Part shown: positions 55,803 through 64,000 of the stretch, piece by piece
Numbering within the stretch: the first letter of the stretch is position 1
How the letters are laid out: the number at the start of each line of letters is the position of its first letter
Assembly: GCF_002834145.1 (NCBI RefSeq)
Contig: NZ_PHNT01000005.1
Location: forward strand, 1-64,000
Reading direction: 5' to 3'
DNA: 64,000 nucleotides
DNA from: Roseovarius salinarum
GTDB lineage: Bacteria; Pseudomonadota; Alphaproteobacteria; Rhodobacterales; Rhodobacteraceae
Notes under the pieces: model-generated
Databases searched by the model: none
What the model saw: the letters and a program-made list of their open reading frames with translations, nothing else
Told to the model about the DNA's origin: nothing
Translations under genes and position numbers: made by a program

Positions 55803-57087
55803 AGCGCAGCGCCTCGACCGGGTTCATGCGCGCCGCGCGACGGGCGGGAAAGATGGTGACGATGAAGGACAGCCCCAGCGACAATGCCACCGCCGACAGC
55901 ACGTCGGCCAGCTGAAGTTTCGCCGGCAGGTGATAGATGCCGCGGATGGCCGGATCCCAGACCTGCCCGCCCATCAACCAGTTCACCGTGGCGAACACGG
56001 GGTCGATGTAGATCGCGAAAAGACACCCCAGCACCACCCCGGCCGCGGTGCCGATCAGCCCGGTGAAGGCCCCGCAAATGAAGAAGACGCGCAGAACGGA
56101 ACCTTCCGTCAACCCGACGGTGCGCAGGATGCCGATATCCCCGCCCTTGTTCTTGACGAGCATGATGAGGCCCGAGGTGATGTTCATCGCGGCAATCAGG
56201 ACGAGGATCGACAGGATGACGAACATCACGTTGTCCTCGACATCCAGCGCGCGCAGGAACCCGCCCGACGCGTCGCGCCACGTCCAGACCTGTGCGGCCT
56301 CGCCGGCCGCGCGCAGCAGGTCGAGCGTGATGTCCTCGACCTTTTCCGGCTGCTCGATCATGACCTCCAGCTCGTCGGCGCGGCCCTCGCGGTTGAAATA
56401 GCCCTGCGCCTCGGCGAACGGCATGTAAACGCGCGTTCGGTCGATGTCGTAGCGTCCGGCGGTGAAGATGTAGGCAACCTCGTAGGCCTTAACCCGCGGC
56501 GTGGTGCCGAAGGCCGTCTTGACGCCCCCGGGCGAGATGATGCGAATCCTGTCGCCCACACCGACGTTGAGCTGCTGCGCCACGCCCGAGCCGATGGCGA
56601 TGCGGGTGCCGCCGAAATCCCCGATGGCGCCGCGCGCGTCCTCGGGGTTCGCGATGCGCGGGATGGTGCGCAGGTCCTCGGGCTTGATGCCGAAAACCTC
56701 GATACCGGCATTGCGGCTGCGGGCGTTGGCCATGACCTGCCCCTTGACCAGCGGCGCAACCCGCGTGACACCCGGCACGTCCCGGACGCGCTCGGCCATG
56801 GACTCGTAGTCGCGCAGGGTGCGGTCGATCCGGCCGGTCTGCTGGTCCACGTGGCCGGCGCTGTAGATCGTCACATGCGCATTCGCGCCGAGGATCGTGT
56901 CCACGAACTCCGCCCGGAAGCCCGAGCGCACCGCGAGCGTGGCGATGAGCGCGAAGACCGCCAGCGTGATGCCCACCAGGCTGATCCAGGTCATCACGCT
57001 CACGCCGCCCTCGGCCCGCTTGGCCCGCAGGTAGCGCCAGGCGATCATCCATTCGAAAGGGGCGAAGGGGGCCGGCGTATTGGCCAC
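55795..57087 (-). CDS. lolC: Lipoprotein-releasing permease LolC/E
   Basis: A 430-residue LolC/E-type permease, the membrane partner of LolD. It has an N-terminal transmembrane segment after a cytoplasmic stretch ([18 protein letters not shown]), a large periplasmic domain (about 60-270) and three C-terminal segments (about 300-410), as in FtsX-family transporters. Only one such gene is visible, typical of organisms with a single LolF-like subunit. The start is a GTG at 57087 with GAGGT upstream; a longer in-frame ORF beginning near 57186 is not conserved. Confidence 0.93.
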
Positions 57088-57251
57088 GTGTTGACCTCGC
57101 AAATCCGCGTCGCGCGGACAGTGGCGACAATCCCCCCGATGGTCAAGCTCGGGCTGCGGCGTCAAATCGCTGTCGAAAGCCTTCAAAATGGGCTATCGCT
57201 TGCACGAAGGCGATGTGCGCGGTGACCCCGCGAGCACCATGAGAGGACCCG

Positions 57252-58574
57252 ATGCCGGCCGGATTGCTGTTTTTTGCATATCTTGCAATCGTCCTCGCCC
57301 CGCTCGGCGCGGCCTGGGCACAGGGCCTTGCACCACGCACGCCGTGGGACGAGCTGGCCAGCGGCCTCGGACTCCTGGCGCTGGCGATGATCCTGGTGGA
57401 GTTCCTGCAACTGGGCCGTTTCCGTGCCGTCACCGCACGCGTCGGCAGCGACGTGATCATGCGCAGTCACCAACTGCTGGCCCGGGCGGCGCTGGTCTTC
57501 GCCGTGCTGCATCCCTTTTTCTACGTCTCGCCCCGCGACGCGGCGCCGGCCTGGGACGCGAGCCGCCAGACGGTGGTGGACTACAGCTGGGAAGGGCTCT
57601 GGCCGGGCATCGCGGCCTGGCTGCTTCTGGGCGGGGTGGTCGCCATGGCGATCGGGCGCGACGTTTGCGGCGTCCGGTATCAGCACTGGCGGCTGCTGCA
57701 CGGGCTCGGCGCGGCGGTGCTCGCGGGGGTCGGCGTGCTGCACGCGCTGCGCGCGGGCCGATACAGCGCGGATCCCGTCCTCGGCTGGATGTGGGTCGCG
57801 ATGCTTGCGATCGCCCTTGGCGCGCTGCTGTGGGTCTATGTCGCGGCGCCGCTGCTGCGCAGCCGCCGGCCCTGGCGGGTCGCGGACGTGACCCGCGTGG
57901 CCGAGCGCACTTGGTCGGTCACGCTCGCACCGCAGTTCAAGGGTCCGTTCCGCTATCGTGCGGGCCAGTTCGCCTGGCTCAACATCGGCCACAGCGTCTT
58001 TTCCCTCGACGAGAACCCTTTCTCCATCGCCTCTGCCCCGTCGGCGGGCAATCGGCTCGAATTCCTGATCAAGGAGCTGGGCGATTCCACGGCGCAGATC
58101 GGCAATGTGGCCAACGGCACCCGCGCCTGGGTCGAGGGGCCGCACGGCCATCTGACACTGGGCGGCCGCGACGATGCACGGGGCATCGCGCTCATCGCCG
58201 GCGGGGTCGGGGTGGCACCGCTTCTTGGCATTCTGCGCGAGCTTGCGGCCACGGAGGATCCGCGGCCGACCGTCCTGATCTACGGCAACCGCCACGCCGG
58301 CCAGATCGCGTACGCCGACGAACTCGAGACGCTCTCACAGCACCACGGCACCGAAGTCGTCCATGTGCTCAGCGAGCCACCCGCCGACTGGACCGGACCC
58401 ACTGGCATGATCGACGCCGCGTTGCTGCGCGCCCATTTCGACCGGCCCGAGCGGCACGGCTGGCTCTACGTTCTGTGCGGACCGCCGCCCATGCTGCGCA
58501 ACGTCGAGGACAGCCTGATCGCACTGGGGGTGCCGGCCGCCAACATTCTTTCGGAGCAGTTCGTCTATTATTGA
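57252..58574 (+). CDS. Ferric-reductase-like transmembrane flavocytochrome
   Basis: A 440-residue protein with an N-terminal ferric-reductase-like heme-binding membrane domain (six hydrophobic segments) and a C-terminal ferredoxin-reductase-like FAD/NAD(P)H domain. His73 and His87 (spacing 13) in one helix and His150 and His164 (spacing 13) in another are the bis-heme ligands expected of FRE/NOX-type enzymes. FAD contact DENPFSIAS, NAD-binding GGVGVAPL and terminal LCGPPPM are clear. It could move electrons from NAD(P)H across the membrane to iron or oxygen. It is transcribed against its neighbours, between lolC and proS. Confidence 0.9.
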   Translation: MPAGLLFFAYLAIVLAPLGAAWAQGLAPRTPWDELASGLGLLALAMILVEFLQLGRFRAVTARVGSDVIMRSHQLLARAALVFAVLHPFFYVSPRDAAPAWDASRQTVVDYSWEGLWPGIAAWLLLGGVVAMAIGRDVCGVRYQHWRLLHGLGAAVLAGVGVLHALRAGRYSADPVLGWMWVAMLAIALGALLWVYVAAPLLRSRRPWRVADVTRVAERTWSVTLAPQFKGPFRYRAGQFAWLNIGHSVFSLDENPFSIASAPSAGNRLEFLIKELGDSTAQIGNVANGTRAWVEGPHGHLTLGGRDDARGIALIAGGVGVAPLLGILRELAATEDPRPTVLIYGNRHAGQIAYADELETLSQHHGTEVVHVLSEPPADWTGPTGMIDAALLRAHFDRPERHGWLYVLCGPPPMLRNVEDSLIALGVPAANILSEQFVYY

Positions 58575-58683
58575 GCCCCTCCAAAGGCTGTCGTCCCGCC
58601 GCCGGATCGGCCTGTCCGTCGGCTTGATCCTGGTGGTGCTTGCTCTCGCACTGGCCGGCTTCGCGCTTCGCGGCCTCGTCTGA
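58570..58683 (+). CDS. Possible small transmembrane ORF without a standard start
   Basis: A frame of 37 codons after the flavocytochrome stop encodes Arg-rich then hydrophobic sequence (RRRIGLSVGLILVVLALALA, stop after LRGLV), like a one-pass membrane peptide. No ATG, GTG or TTG lies in frame near the start; ATT at 58570 is the only early codon. It may be an unannotated small gene, an artefact, or the end of a decayed gene. Confidence 0.25.
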   Translation: MEPLQRLSSRRRIGLSVGLILVVLALALAGFALRGLV

Positions 58684-59036
58684 GCGGCGGCGGCCTTTCT
58701 CGTCGCGCGGTCATCAGGGCCCGCCCGCGATGCCGGACGAAAAGCCCGGATCCGCCCAGCAAGCCCGCAAGCGCGAAGATTGCACCCTGCCATGTCAGCG
58801 GTATCGCGCCGCCGGTCTTCGGCCCGCGTGTCGATCGCCGGTTCGTGCTCCGTGAAACGCCAGGCATCCACGATCTTACGGGTCGCGCCGGCGCCCTTCA
58901 GAGCGGCCAGCTCGCCACCCGGCTCGCGGTGGCGTGCCATGCCATCGCTCATTGCCCCGGCGCGGGCTTCCGCCAGGCCGCGCGCCATCGCGACCATCAT
59001 GCGTCCGCCCCACCGTTCGACGCGAACGCTTGCCGA
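58684..59036. other. Gene-poor stretch between flavocytochrome and proS
   Basis: About 350 bases without a secure gene. On the minus strand a broken reading frame is suggested: KIVDAWRFTEHEPAIDTRAEDR near 58820-58885 (first half shown, VDAWRFTEHEPAI) and, one frame over, PLTWQGAIFALAGLLGGSG near 58755-58805, as if a small membrane gene had suffered a frameshift. This may be chance. No terminator or repeat was seen. Confidence 0.3.
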
Positions 59037-60434
59037 TTACAGCCAGGTGTGGAAGGAGCGCTTGGCCATCGGTTCGGTCATCGGGCGCAGGTGGTGATGC
59101 GGGGCGTAGATGTGCGACACACGTTCCACCGCCTGCTCCGGCGTCATTTCCTCGACCTTGCCCGTGCGGCGGCAGGTCAGCTCCACCACCCCGTTCTTCA
59201 GGCCGCGCGGCCCGACGGTGATCCGCCACGGAAGGCCGATCAGGTCCATGGTGGCGAACTTGGCGCCGGCCCGTTCGTCGCGGTCGTCGTAAAGCGGTGC
59301 GAGCCCAAGCGCCTCGACCGCATCGTGCAGCGCCGCGCAGGCGCCATCCGTCTGCGAGTCACCCTGCTTGAGGTTCACGATGCCCACATGGAAGGGCGTC
59401 ACGCCCTCGGGCCAGATGATGCCCGCGTCATCGTGGCTGGCCTCGATGATCGCGCCGGCAAGGCGGCTGACGCCGATGCCGTGGCTGCCCATGTGGACCG
59501 GCACCGTCTCGCCGTCCCTTGTCTGCACCGTGGCGCCCATCGGCTCGGAATACTTCGTGCCGAAATAGAAGATCTGACCGACCTCGATGCCGCGGCCGTG
59601 GCGGCGGCGGTCCTCGGGGACGCGTTCGTGGAACACGGCTTCCTCGTGGGTGTCGTCGGTGCGCGCGTAGCGGCTGGTGAATTCCTCCATGACTGCCTGG
59701 CACTGTTCGTGGCTGTCATAGTCGATGTCGCGCTCGCCGAAGCGCAGGTCGGTGATCTCGCTATCGTAGAACACCTCGGACTCACCTGTATCCGCCAGCA
59801 CCAGGAACTCGTGCGTGTCGTCGCCGCCGATGGGGCCGCTTTCGGCGCGCATCGGGATCGCCTGCAGCCCCATGCGCTCGAAGGTGCGCAGGTAGCTGAC
59901 AAGGTGGCGGTTGTAGGCGTGCAGCGCGTCCTCCCGGGTGAGGTCGAAGTTGTAGCCGTCCTTCATGTAGAACTCGCGCCCGCGCATCACGCCGAAGCGC
60001 GGGCGGATCTCGTCACGGAACTTCCACTGGATATGGTAGAGCGTCAGGGGCAGGTCCTTGTAGCTGTTCACGTGGCTGCGGAATATGTCGGTGATCAGTT
60101 CCTCGTTGGTGGGGCCATACAGCATGTCGCGGCCCTGCCGGTCGGCGATGCGCAGCATCTCCTCGCCGTAGTCGTCGTAGCGCCCGCTCTCGCGCCACAG
60201 GTCGGCCGATTGCAGCGTGGGCATCAGCATCGCGATGTGGCCCGCCCGTTCCTGTTCCTCGTGCACGATCCGTTCGATGTTGCGCAGCACCTTGTAGCCC
60301 AGCGGCAGCCACGAATAGATGCCGGCGCTGGCCTGCTTGATCATGCCGGCGCGCAGCATCAGCCGGTGGCTGGCGATCTGGGCGTCGGCGGGCGTTTCCT
60401 TGAGCACGGGCAGGAAATAGCGGGACAGGCGCAT
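59037..60434 (-). CDS. proS: Proline-tRNA ligase
   Basis: A 465-residue class II aminoacyl-tRNA synthetase charging tRNA-Pro. Motifs of the prokaryotic-short type are present: [11 protein letters not shown] near the start, [13 protein letters not shown], the [21 protein letters not shown] motif 2 region ([12 protein letters not shown] core) and SHGIGVSR (motif 3). The large editing insertion domain is absent, as is usual in alphaproteobacteria. A C-terminal extension ends in HTWL. The ATG at 60434 is used; the longer ORF is not conserved. Confidence 0.96.
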   Translation of the reverse strand: MRLSRYFLPVLKETPADAQIASHRLMLRAGMIKQASAGIYSWLPLGYKVLRNIERIVHEEQERAGHIAMLMPTLQSADLWRESGRYDDYGEEMLRIADRQGRDMLYGPTNEELITDIFRSHVNSYKDLPLTLYHIQWKFRDEIRPRFGVMRGREFYMKDGYNFDLTREDALHAYNRHLVSYLRTFERMGLQAIPMRAESGPIGGDDTHEFLVLADTGESEVFYDSEITDLRFGERDIDYDSHEQCQAVMEEFTSRYARTDDTHEEAVFHERVPEDRRRHGRGIEVGQIFYFGTKYSEPMGATVQTRDGETVPVHMGSHGIGVSRLAGAIIEASHDDAGIIWPEGVTPFHVGIVNLKQGDSQTDGACAALHDAVEALGLAPLYDDRDERAGAKFATMDLIGLPWRITVGPRGLKNGVVELTCRRTGKVEEMTPEQAVERVSHIYAPHHHLRPMTEPMAKRSFHTWL

Positions 60435-60620
60435 GGCAAACCTCGGCGGATGATCCGTTTGCACCCGTGTATGGCCTTGAACGGGCACAGACAAGCCATT
60501 GCCGGGCGCCGGCCGGCCGGCCGTTGCGTGAAAGCCTAGAAGAACTCCGATCTCGCAGGCCGCACTTGAAAGCGGCGGCTGCATGGGCGATGTGTGCCCC
60601 GGTCCCACCCCGAGGCGCGC

Positions 60621-61688
60621 ATGGCACTGCCGGTCAAGGTTCAATTCAAATACTGGGGCATCGCCTCGGCGGTGTTCCTCGTGGCGCTCTGGTATCTCGG
60701 CGACGTGATCCTGCCCTTCGTCCTGGGCGGAGCGATCGCCTATTTCCTTGATCCGGTGGCCGACCGGCTGGAAGACCTCGGCCTGTCAAGGGGGGTTGCG
60801 GTGGCCGTCATCACCGCGATCGGCATTCTCTTTTTCGTGATCGCGGTCCTGCTTATCATTCCCAGCCTCGTGCAGCAGGCGATCGCCCTGTTCAACATCG
60901 CGCCGAAACTGTTCCACGATCTGCAGGCCTTCCTGTCGGACCGCTTCCCCGAGCTGATGGACGCGGATTCGACATTGCGCCAGTCGCTGCAGTCGGTGGG
61001 TGCCACCATCCAGGAACGCGGCGTTCAGCTGCTCGATTCGGTGGTCACCTCGGCCGCATCCATCATCAACGTCGCGGTGATGTTCGTGATCGTGCCCGTG
61101 GTCTCGGTCTATCTGCTTTACGATTGGGACAACCTCGTTTCACGCCTCGACGAGCTTCTGCCGCGCGACCACGCACCGGTGATCCGGCGGCTTGCCGGGG
61201 AAATCGACGCGACGCTGGCCGGCTTCATCCGGGGCATGGGGACGGTATGCCTGATCCTCGGCACCTATTATGCCGTGGCTTTGATGTTCATGGGCTTGCA
61301 GTTCGGTCTCGTCGTTGGTGCACTCGCGGGGCTTCTGACCTTCATTCCCTACCTTGGCGCGCTTCTGGGCGGGGCGCTGTCCATCGGGCTGGCGCTGTTC
61401 CAGTTCTGGGGCGACTGGCTGACCATCGCCGGGGTCGCCGTGATCTTCGTTCTGGGCCAGTTCGCCGAGGGCAATTTCCTGACCCCGCGGCTGGTGGGCA
61501 GCTCGGTCGGGCTGCACCCGGTCTGGCTGATTTTCGCGCTTTCGGTATTCGGTGCGCTCTTCGGTTTCGTGGGGCTTCTCGTGGCGGTGCCGGTGGCGGC
61601 GGCCATCGGGGTGCTGGCCCGCTTCGCCACGGAACAGTATCTCGACAGCCGCCTCTATCAGGGCCTGTCGGGGCAGGACGACACGTGA
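60621..61688 (+). CDS. PerM/AI-2E-type membrane protein
   Basis: A 355-residue inner-membrane protein of the AI-2 exporter-like (PerM/YdiK) family with about seven to eight hydrophobic segments. [13 protein letters not shown] near residue 35, the [12 protein letters not shown] segment and the terminal [15 protein letters not shown] and [15 protein letters not shown] segments are family-typical. Substrate unknown; some members export small molecules or carry ions. GTGA overlap couples it with hdaA. ATG at 60621 with GAGG upstream is used. Confidence 0.9.
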   Translation: MALPVKVQFKYWGIASAVFLVALWYLGDVILPFVLGGAIAYFLDPVADRLEDLGLSRGVAVAVITAIGILFFVIAVLLIIPSLVQQAIALFNIAPKLFHDLQAFLSDRFPELMDADSTLRQSLQSVGATIQERGVQLLDSVVTSAASIINVAVMFVIVPVVSVYLLYDWDNLVSRLDELLPRDHAPVIRRLAGEIDATLAGFIRGMGTVCLILGTYYAVALMFMGLQFGLVVGALAGLLTFIPYLGALLGGALSIGLALFQFWGDWLTIAGVAVIFVLGQFAEGNFLTPRLVGSSVGLHPVWLIFALSVFGALFGFVGLLVAVPVAAAIGVLARFATEQYLDSRLYQGLSGQDDT

Positions 61689-62362
61689 CGGCCCGTCAGT
61701 TGAGTTTCGATCTGCCGGTGCGCGAAGCCCGGGGTCGCGAGGATTTCTTCGTGTCGCCGGCCAACGCCGAGGCCGTGGCGCAGATCGAGGGATGGCGCGA
61801 GTGGCCGGGGCGCAAGCTGGTGCTCACAGGGGCGCCGGGATCGGGAAAGACCCACCTGGCGCACGTCTGGTCAGCGCTGGCCGAGGCGCGTATCGTGGCC
61901 GCGCGGGATCTGGCGGACCGCGAGATCGGCGCCCTGACCGACCGGCCCGTGGCGGTGGAGGATGTTTCCGCGATCGCCGGCGATCACGCCGCCGAAGCCG
62001 CGCTGTTCCACCTTCACAACATGGCGCTGGCCGAGGGGCAGAGCCTGCTGCTGACCGCCGACACCGCGCCGCCGGCGTGGCAGCTTTCCCTGCCGGACCT
62101 GGCCAGCCGCGTCGCGGCCACCCCGGTGGCACGCCTGCAAGACCCCGACGATGACCTGCTCGCCGCCGTGATAATGAAACTCCTGGCCGACCGGCAACTG
62201 GTTCCCACCCCGGGCACGATTCCCTATCTGGTGCGACGGATCGACCGGTCATTCGCGGCGGCCGGCCGCGTGGTGGCGCAACTTGACGCCACCGCCCTGG
62301 AAACCGGCCGCCCCGTGAGCCGTGCCCTGGCGGCGCGGGTTCTGGACAACCCGGGCGCTTGA
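61685..62362 (+). CDS. hdaA: DnaA-homologue HdaA
   Basis: A 225-residue AAA+ protein of the Hda/HdaA group that promotes hydrolysis of DnaA-bound ATP and restrains re-initiation of replication. Walker A GAPGSGKTH is at residues 49-57; the later AAA+ arginine-finger-bearing segment and short C-terminal helical part lack the DnaA DNA-binding domain. QLSFDLPV at residues 5-12 matches the clamp-binding (QL-type) motif near the N-terminus of Hda proteins. The GTG start overlaps the PerM-type stop. ppk1 follows about 50 bases later, the usual alphaproteobacterial order. Confidence 0.9.
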   Translation: MTARQLSFDLPVREARGREDFFVSPANAEAVAQIEGWREWPGRKLVLTGAPGSGKTHLAHVWSALAEARIVAARDLADREIGALTDRPVAVEDVSAIAGDHAAEAALFHLHNMALAEGQSLLLTADTAPPAWQLSLPDLASRVAATPVARLQDPDDDLLAAVIMKLLADRQLVPTPGTIPYLVRRIDRSFAAAGRVVAQLDATALETGRPVSRALAARVLDNPGA

Positions 62363-62412
62363 CGACACAGTTTGTCATTCCTTCTTTACCTTGAATCGCG
62401 ACAAGGGCCCCG

Positions 62413-64000
62413 ATGACCAACGCAGATTTCCTGAAAGCCCCGCGCCCTGACCCGGTCGAGATGCCGGACCTCGACCTGACCGGGCCGGGGCGTTTCTTCA
62501 ACCGCGAGCTCAGCTGGCTCGGTTTCAACCTGCGTGTCCTCGAGGAGGCCCAGAACCCGCGGGTGCCGCTGCTGGAACGGCTGCGCTTCCTGTCGATCTC
62601 GGCCACGAACCTCGACGAGTTCTACAACGTCCGCGTGGCCGGCCTGCGGGAACTGGCCCGCGAAGGCAACACGACCCCCGCCGCCGACGGCCTCACCCCT
62701 GCCGAGCAGCTGGTTCTGATCAACGAGAATGCCCGCAATCTCCTGCATCAACAGCAGCAGACCCTCAGGGATCTTGAAACCGAGATGGAACGCGAGGGCA
62801 TTTCGATCCTCGACCGCACGGAACTGACGCCGGCCGACAAGACGTTCCTTGCCGACGTGTTCATGGCGAAGGTGTTTCCCGTGCTCTCGCCGCTGGCGAT
62901 CGACCCGGCGCACCCGTTTCCCTTCATTCCGAACCTGGGCTACTCGCTGGCGCTGCAACTCGAACGCAAGCGGGACCAGAAGCCGCTTCAGGCGCTGCTG
63001 CCGATCCCGCATCAGATCAGCCGCTTCGTCACGCTGCCCGGCCGTGACGGATATCAGAGGTTCCTGCCGCTGGAAGAACTGCTGCTGCTGCATCTCGACA
63101 GCCTGTTTCCCGGCTACCGCCACATCGGCCACTGTTCCTTCCGCGTGCTGCGTGACAGCGACCTGGAAGTCGAGGAGGAGGCCGAGGATCTCGTGCGCGG
63201 CTTCGAGGTGGCCCTCAAGCGCCGCCGCCGCGGCGAGGTGGTGCGGCTGAAGATCTCCTCGGGCGCGCCGGAGGCGTTGCGCAGCGTCATCATGGAGGAG
63301 TTGCACGTCACCCCCGACGAGGTTGTCGAGGTGGACGGAATGATCGGGCTGGCCGACCTCAAGGAACTGGTGCTGGACAACCGGCCCGACCTTCTGTGGA
63401 CCAGCTTCACGCCGCGCGTGCCCGAGCGCGTGCACGACCACGACGGCGACATGCTCGCGGCGATCCGGCAGAAGGACATGCTGCTGCATCACCCCTACGA
63501 AACGTTCGACATGGTCATCCGCTTCCTGCAGCAGGCGGCGAATGACCCCGACGTGGTGGCGATCAAGCAGACGCTCTACCGCACCTCCAAGGACAGCCCC
63601 ATCGTGGCAGCGCTGTGCGAGGCGGCCGAGGACGGCAAATCGGTGACCGCGCTGGTCGAGCTGAAGGCGCGGTTCGACGAGGCCGCGAACATCCGCCAGT
63701 CGCGTCGCCTGGAGCGGGCGGGCGCACACGTCGTCTATGGCTTCATGGATCTAAAGACCCACGCCAAGATCTCGACCGTGGTGCGCCGCGAGGGCGACGG
63801 CCTGGTAACCTACACCCATTATGGCACGGGCAACTATCACCCGATCACCGCCAAGATTTACACCGACCTGAGTTTCTTCACCTGTGACACGGCGCTGGGG
63901 CGCGACGCCACCAAGGTGTTCAACTACGTCTCGGGCTACGCCGAACCGGAGGGGCTGGAGAACCTGGCGATTTCGCCCACCACGCTCAAGCCGCGCCTGC
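62413..64000 (+). CDS. ppk1: Polyphosphate kinase 1 (partial, runs off window)
   Basis: The first 529 codons of a PPK1, which builds polyphosphate from ATP. The N-terminal domain (RFFNRELSWLGFNLRVLEEA), the SATNLDEFYNVRVAG motif, the HPYETFDMVIRFLQQAAND segment and the catalytic THAKI region with its phosphorylated histidine are present, plus the TYTHYGTGNYHP loop. About 200 residues of the C-terminal domain are beyond the edge. It follows hdaA; this gene pair is common in alphaproteobacteria. ppk2, earlier in the window, uses the same polymer. Confidence 0.96.
   Translation, partial: MTNADFLKAPRPDPVEMPDLDLTGPGRFFNRELSWLGFNLRVLEEAQNPRVPLLERLRFLSISATNLDEFYNVRVAGLRELAREGNTTPAADGLTPAEQLVLINENARNLLHQQQQTLRDLETEMEREGISILDRTELTPADKTFLADVFMAKVFPVLSPLAIDPAHPFPFIPNLGYSLALQLERKRDQKPLQALLPIPHQISRFVTLPGRDGYQRFLPLEELLLLHLDSLFPGYRHIGHCSFRVLRDSDLEVEEEAEDLVRGFEVALKRRRRGEVVRLKISSGAPEALRSVIMEELHVTPDEVVEVDGMIGLADLKELVLDNRPDLLWTSFTPRVPERVHDHDGDMLAAIRQKDMLLHHPYETFDMVIRFLQQAANDPDVVAIKQTLYRTSKDSPIVAALCEAAEDGKSVTALVELKARFDEAANIRQSRRLERAGAHVVYGFMDLKTHAKISTVVRREGDGLVTYTHYGTGNYHPITAKIYTDLSFFTCDTALGRDATKVFNYVSGYAEPEGLENLAISPTTLKPRL

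Noticed and set aside
58845..60539. Long plus-strand ORF opposite proS
   Set aside because: Antisense shadow of proline-tRNA ligase.

Overview
The window is high-GC DNA from an alphaproteobacterium, most likely order Rhodobacterales (roseobacter/Paracoccus/Rhodobacter relatives). This is inferred from the gene repertoire: a class I PHA synthase with PhaR and phasin, a short proline-tRNA ligase, ThyX, an NDUFS4-like complex I subunit, an HdaA-type DnaA homologue, an LdtR-like MarR regulator and a CIO-type cytochrome bd. No species-level call is made. I see no prophage, CRISPR array, transposase, rRNA or replication origin.

Layout. 0.3-5.8 kb: surface-glycan modification, with two sulfotransferases facing a 1223-residue protein that fuses a sulfotransferase-like domain to GT4 and GT2 glycosyltransferase domains. 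5.9-7.8 kb: divergent metR/metF. 7.9-13.9 kb: thioesterase, LysR regulator, then the polyhydroxyalkanoate locus (phaR, phaP, phaC, phaZ) with TGC/GCA palindromes that look like PhaR operators. 13.9-18.0 kb: two alpha/beta hydrolases and thrS. 18.2-20.8 kb: a bufferin operon (DUF2282 peptide, DUF692/MNIO enzyme, DUF2063 partner, DoxX). 20.8-30.2 kb: housekeeping and small genes (ArsC-like, csp, thyX, glyoxalase, two tandem vWA proteins, ldtR-like, sdhE, XRE regulator, aspartate-type aminotransferase, MATE pump). 30.2-33.2 kb: a metal-transport pair (NicO and DUF1007), ppk2 and the NDUFS4-like subunit. 33.4-35.9 kb: cydA, a frameshifted cydB and a DUF2474 peptide.

36.0-42.3 kb: uvrB, then an AT-rich DUF4239-like membrane protein bracketed by two inverted copies of a palindromic repeat, then ybaK-like, an SPW protein, tRNA-Ala(CGC), DUF2905 and a YdcF-like protein. 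42.3-46.2 kb: an unrecognised operon of three exported proteins, one an internal duplication. 46.3-52.7 kb: zinc-finger, rhodanese, Usp and ABM proteins, a putative outer-membrane barrel, a 763-residue beta-helix protein, a DUF4864 protein and two related c-type cytochromes. 52.7-64 kb: a malate/lactate dehydrogenase-family enzyme, a gamma-butyrobetaine hydroxylase-like dioxygenase, lolD/lolC, a ferric-reductase-like flavocytochrome, proS, a PerM-type protein, hdaA and the first part of ppk1, which runs off the window.

Most interesting: the repeat-bracketed AT-rich gene, the frameshift in cydB, the four-site PhaR regulon, the bufferin operon, the three-domain glycan enzyme and the unknown exported operon at 42.3-46.2 kb.
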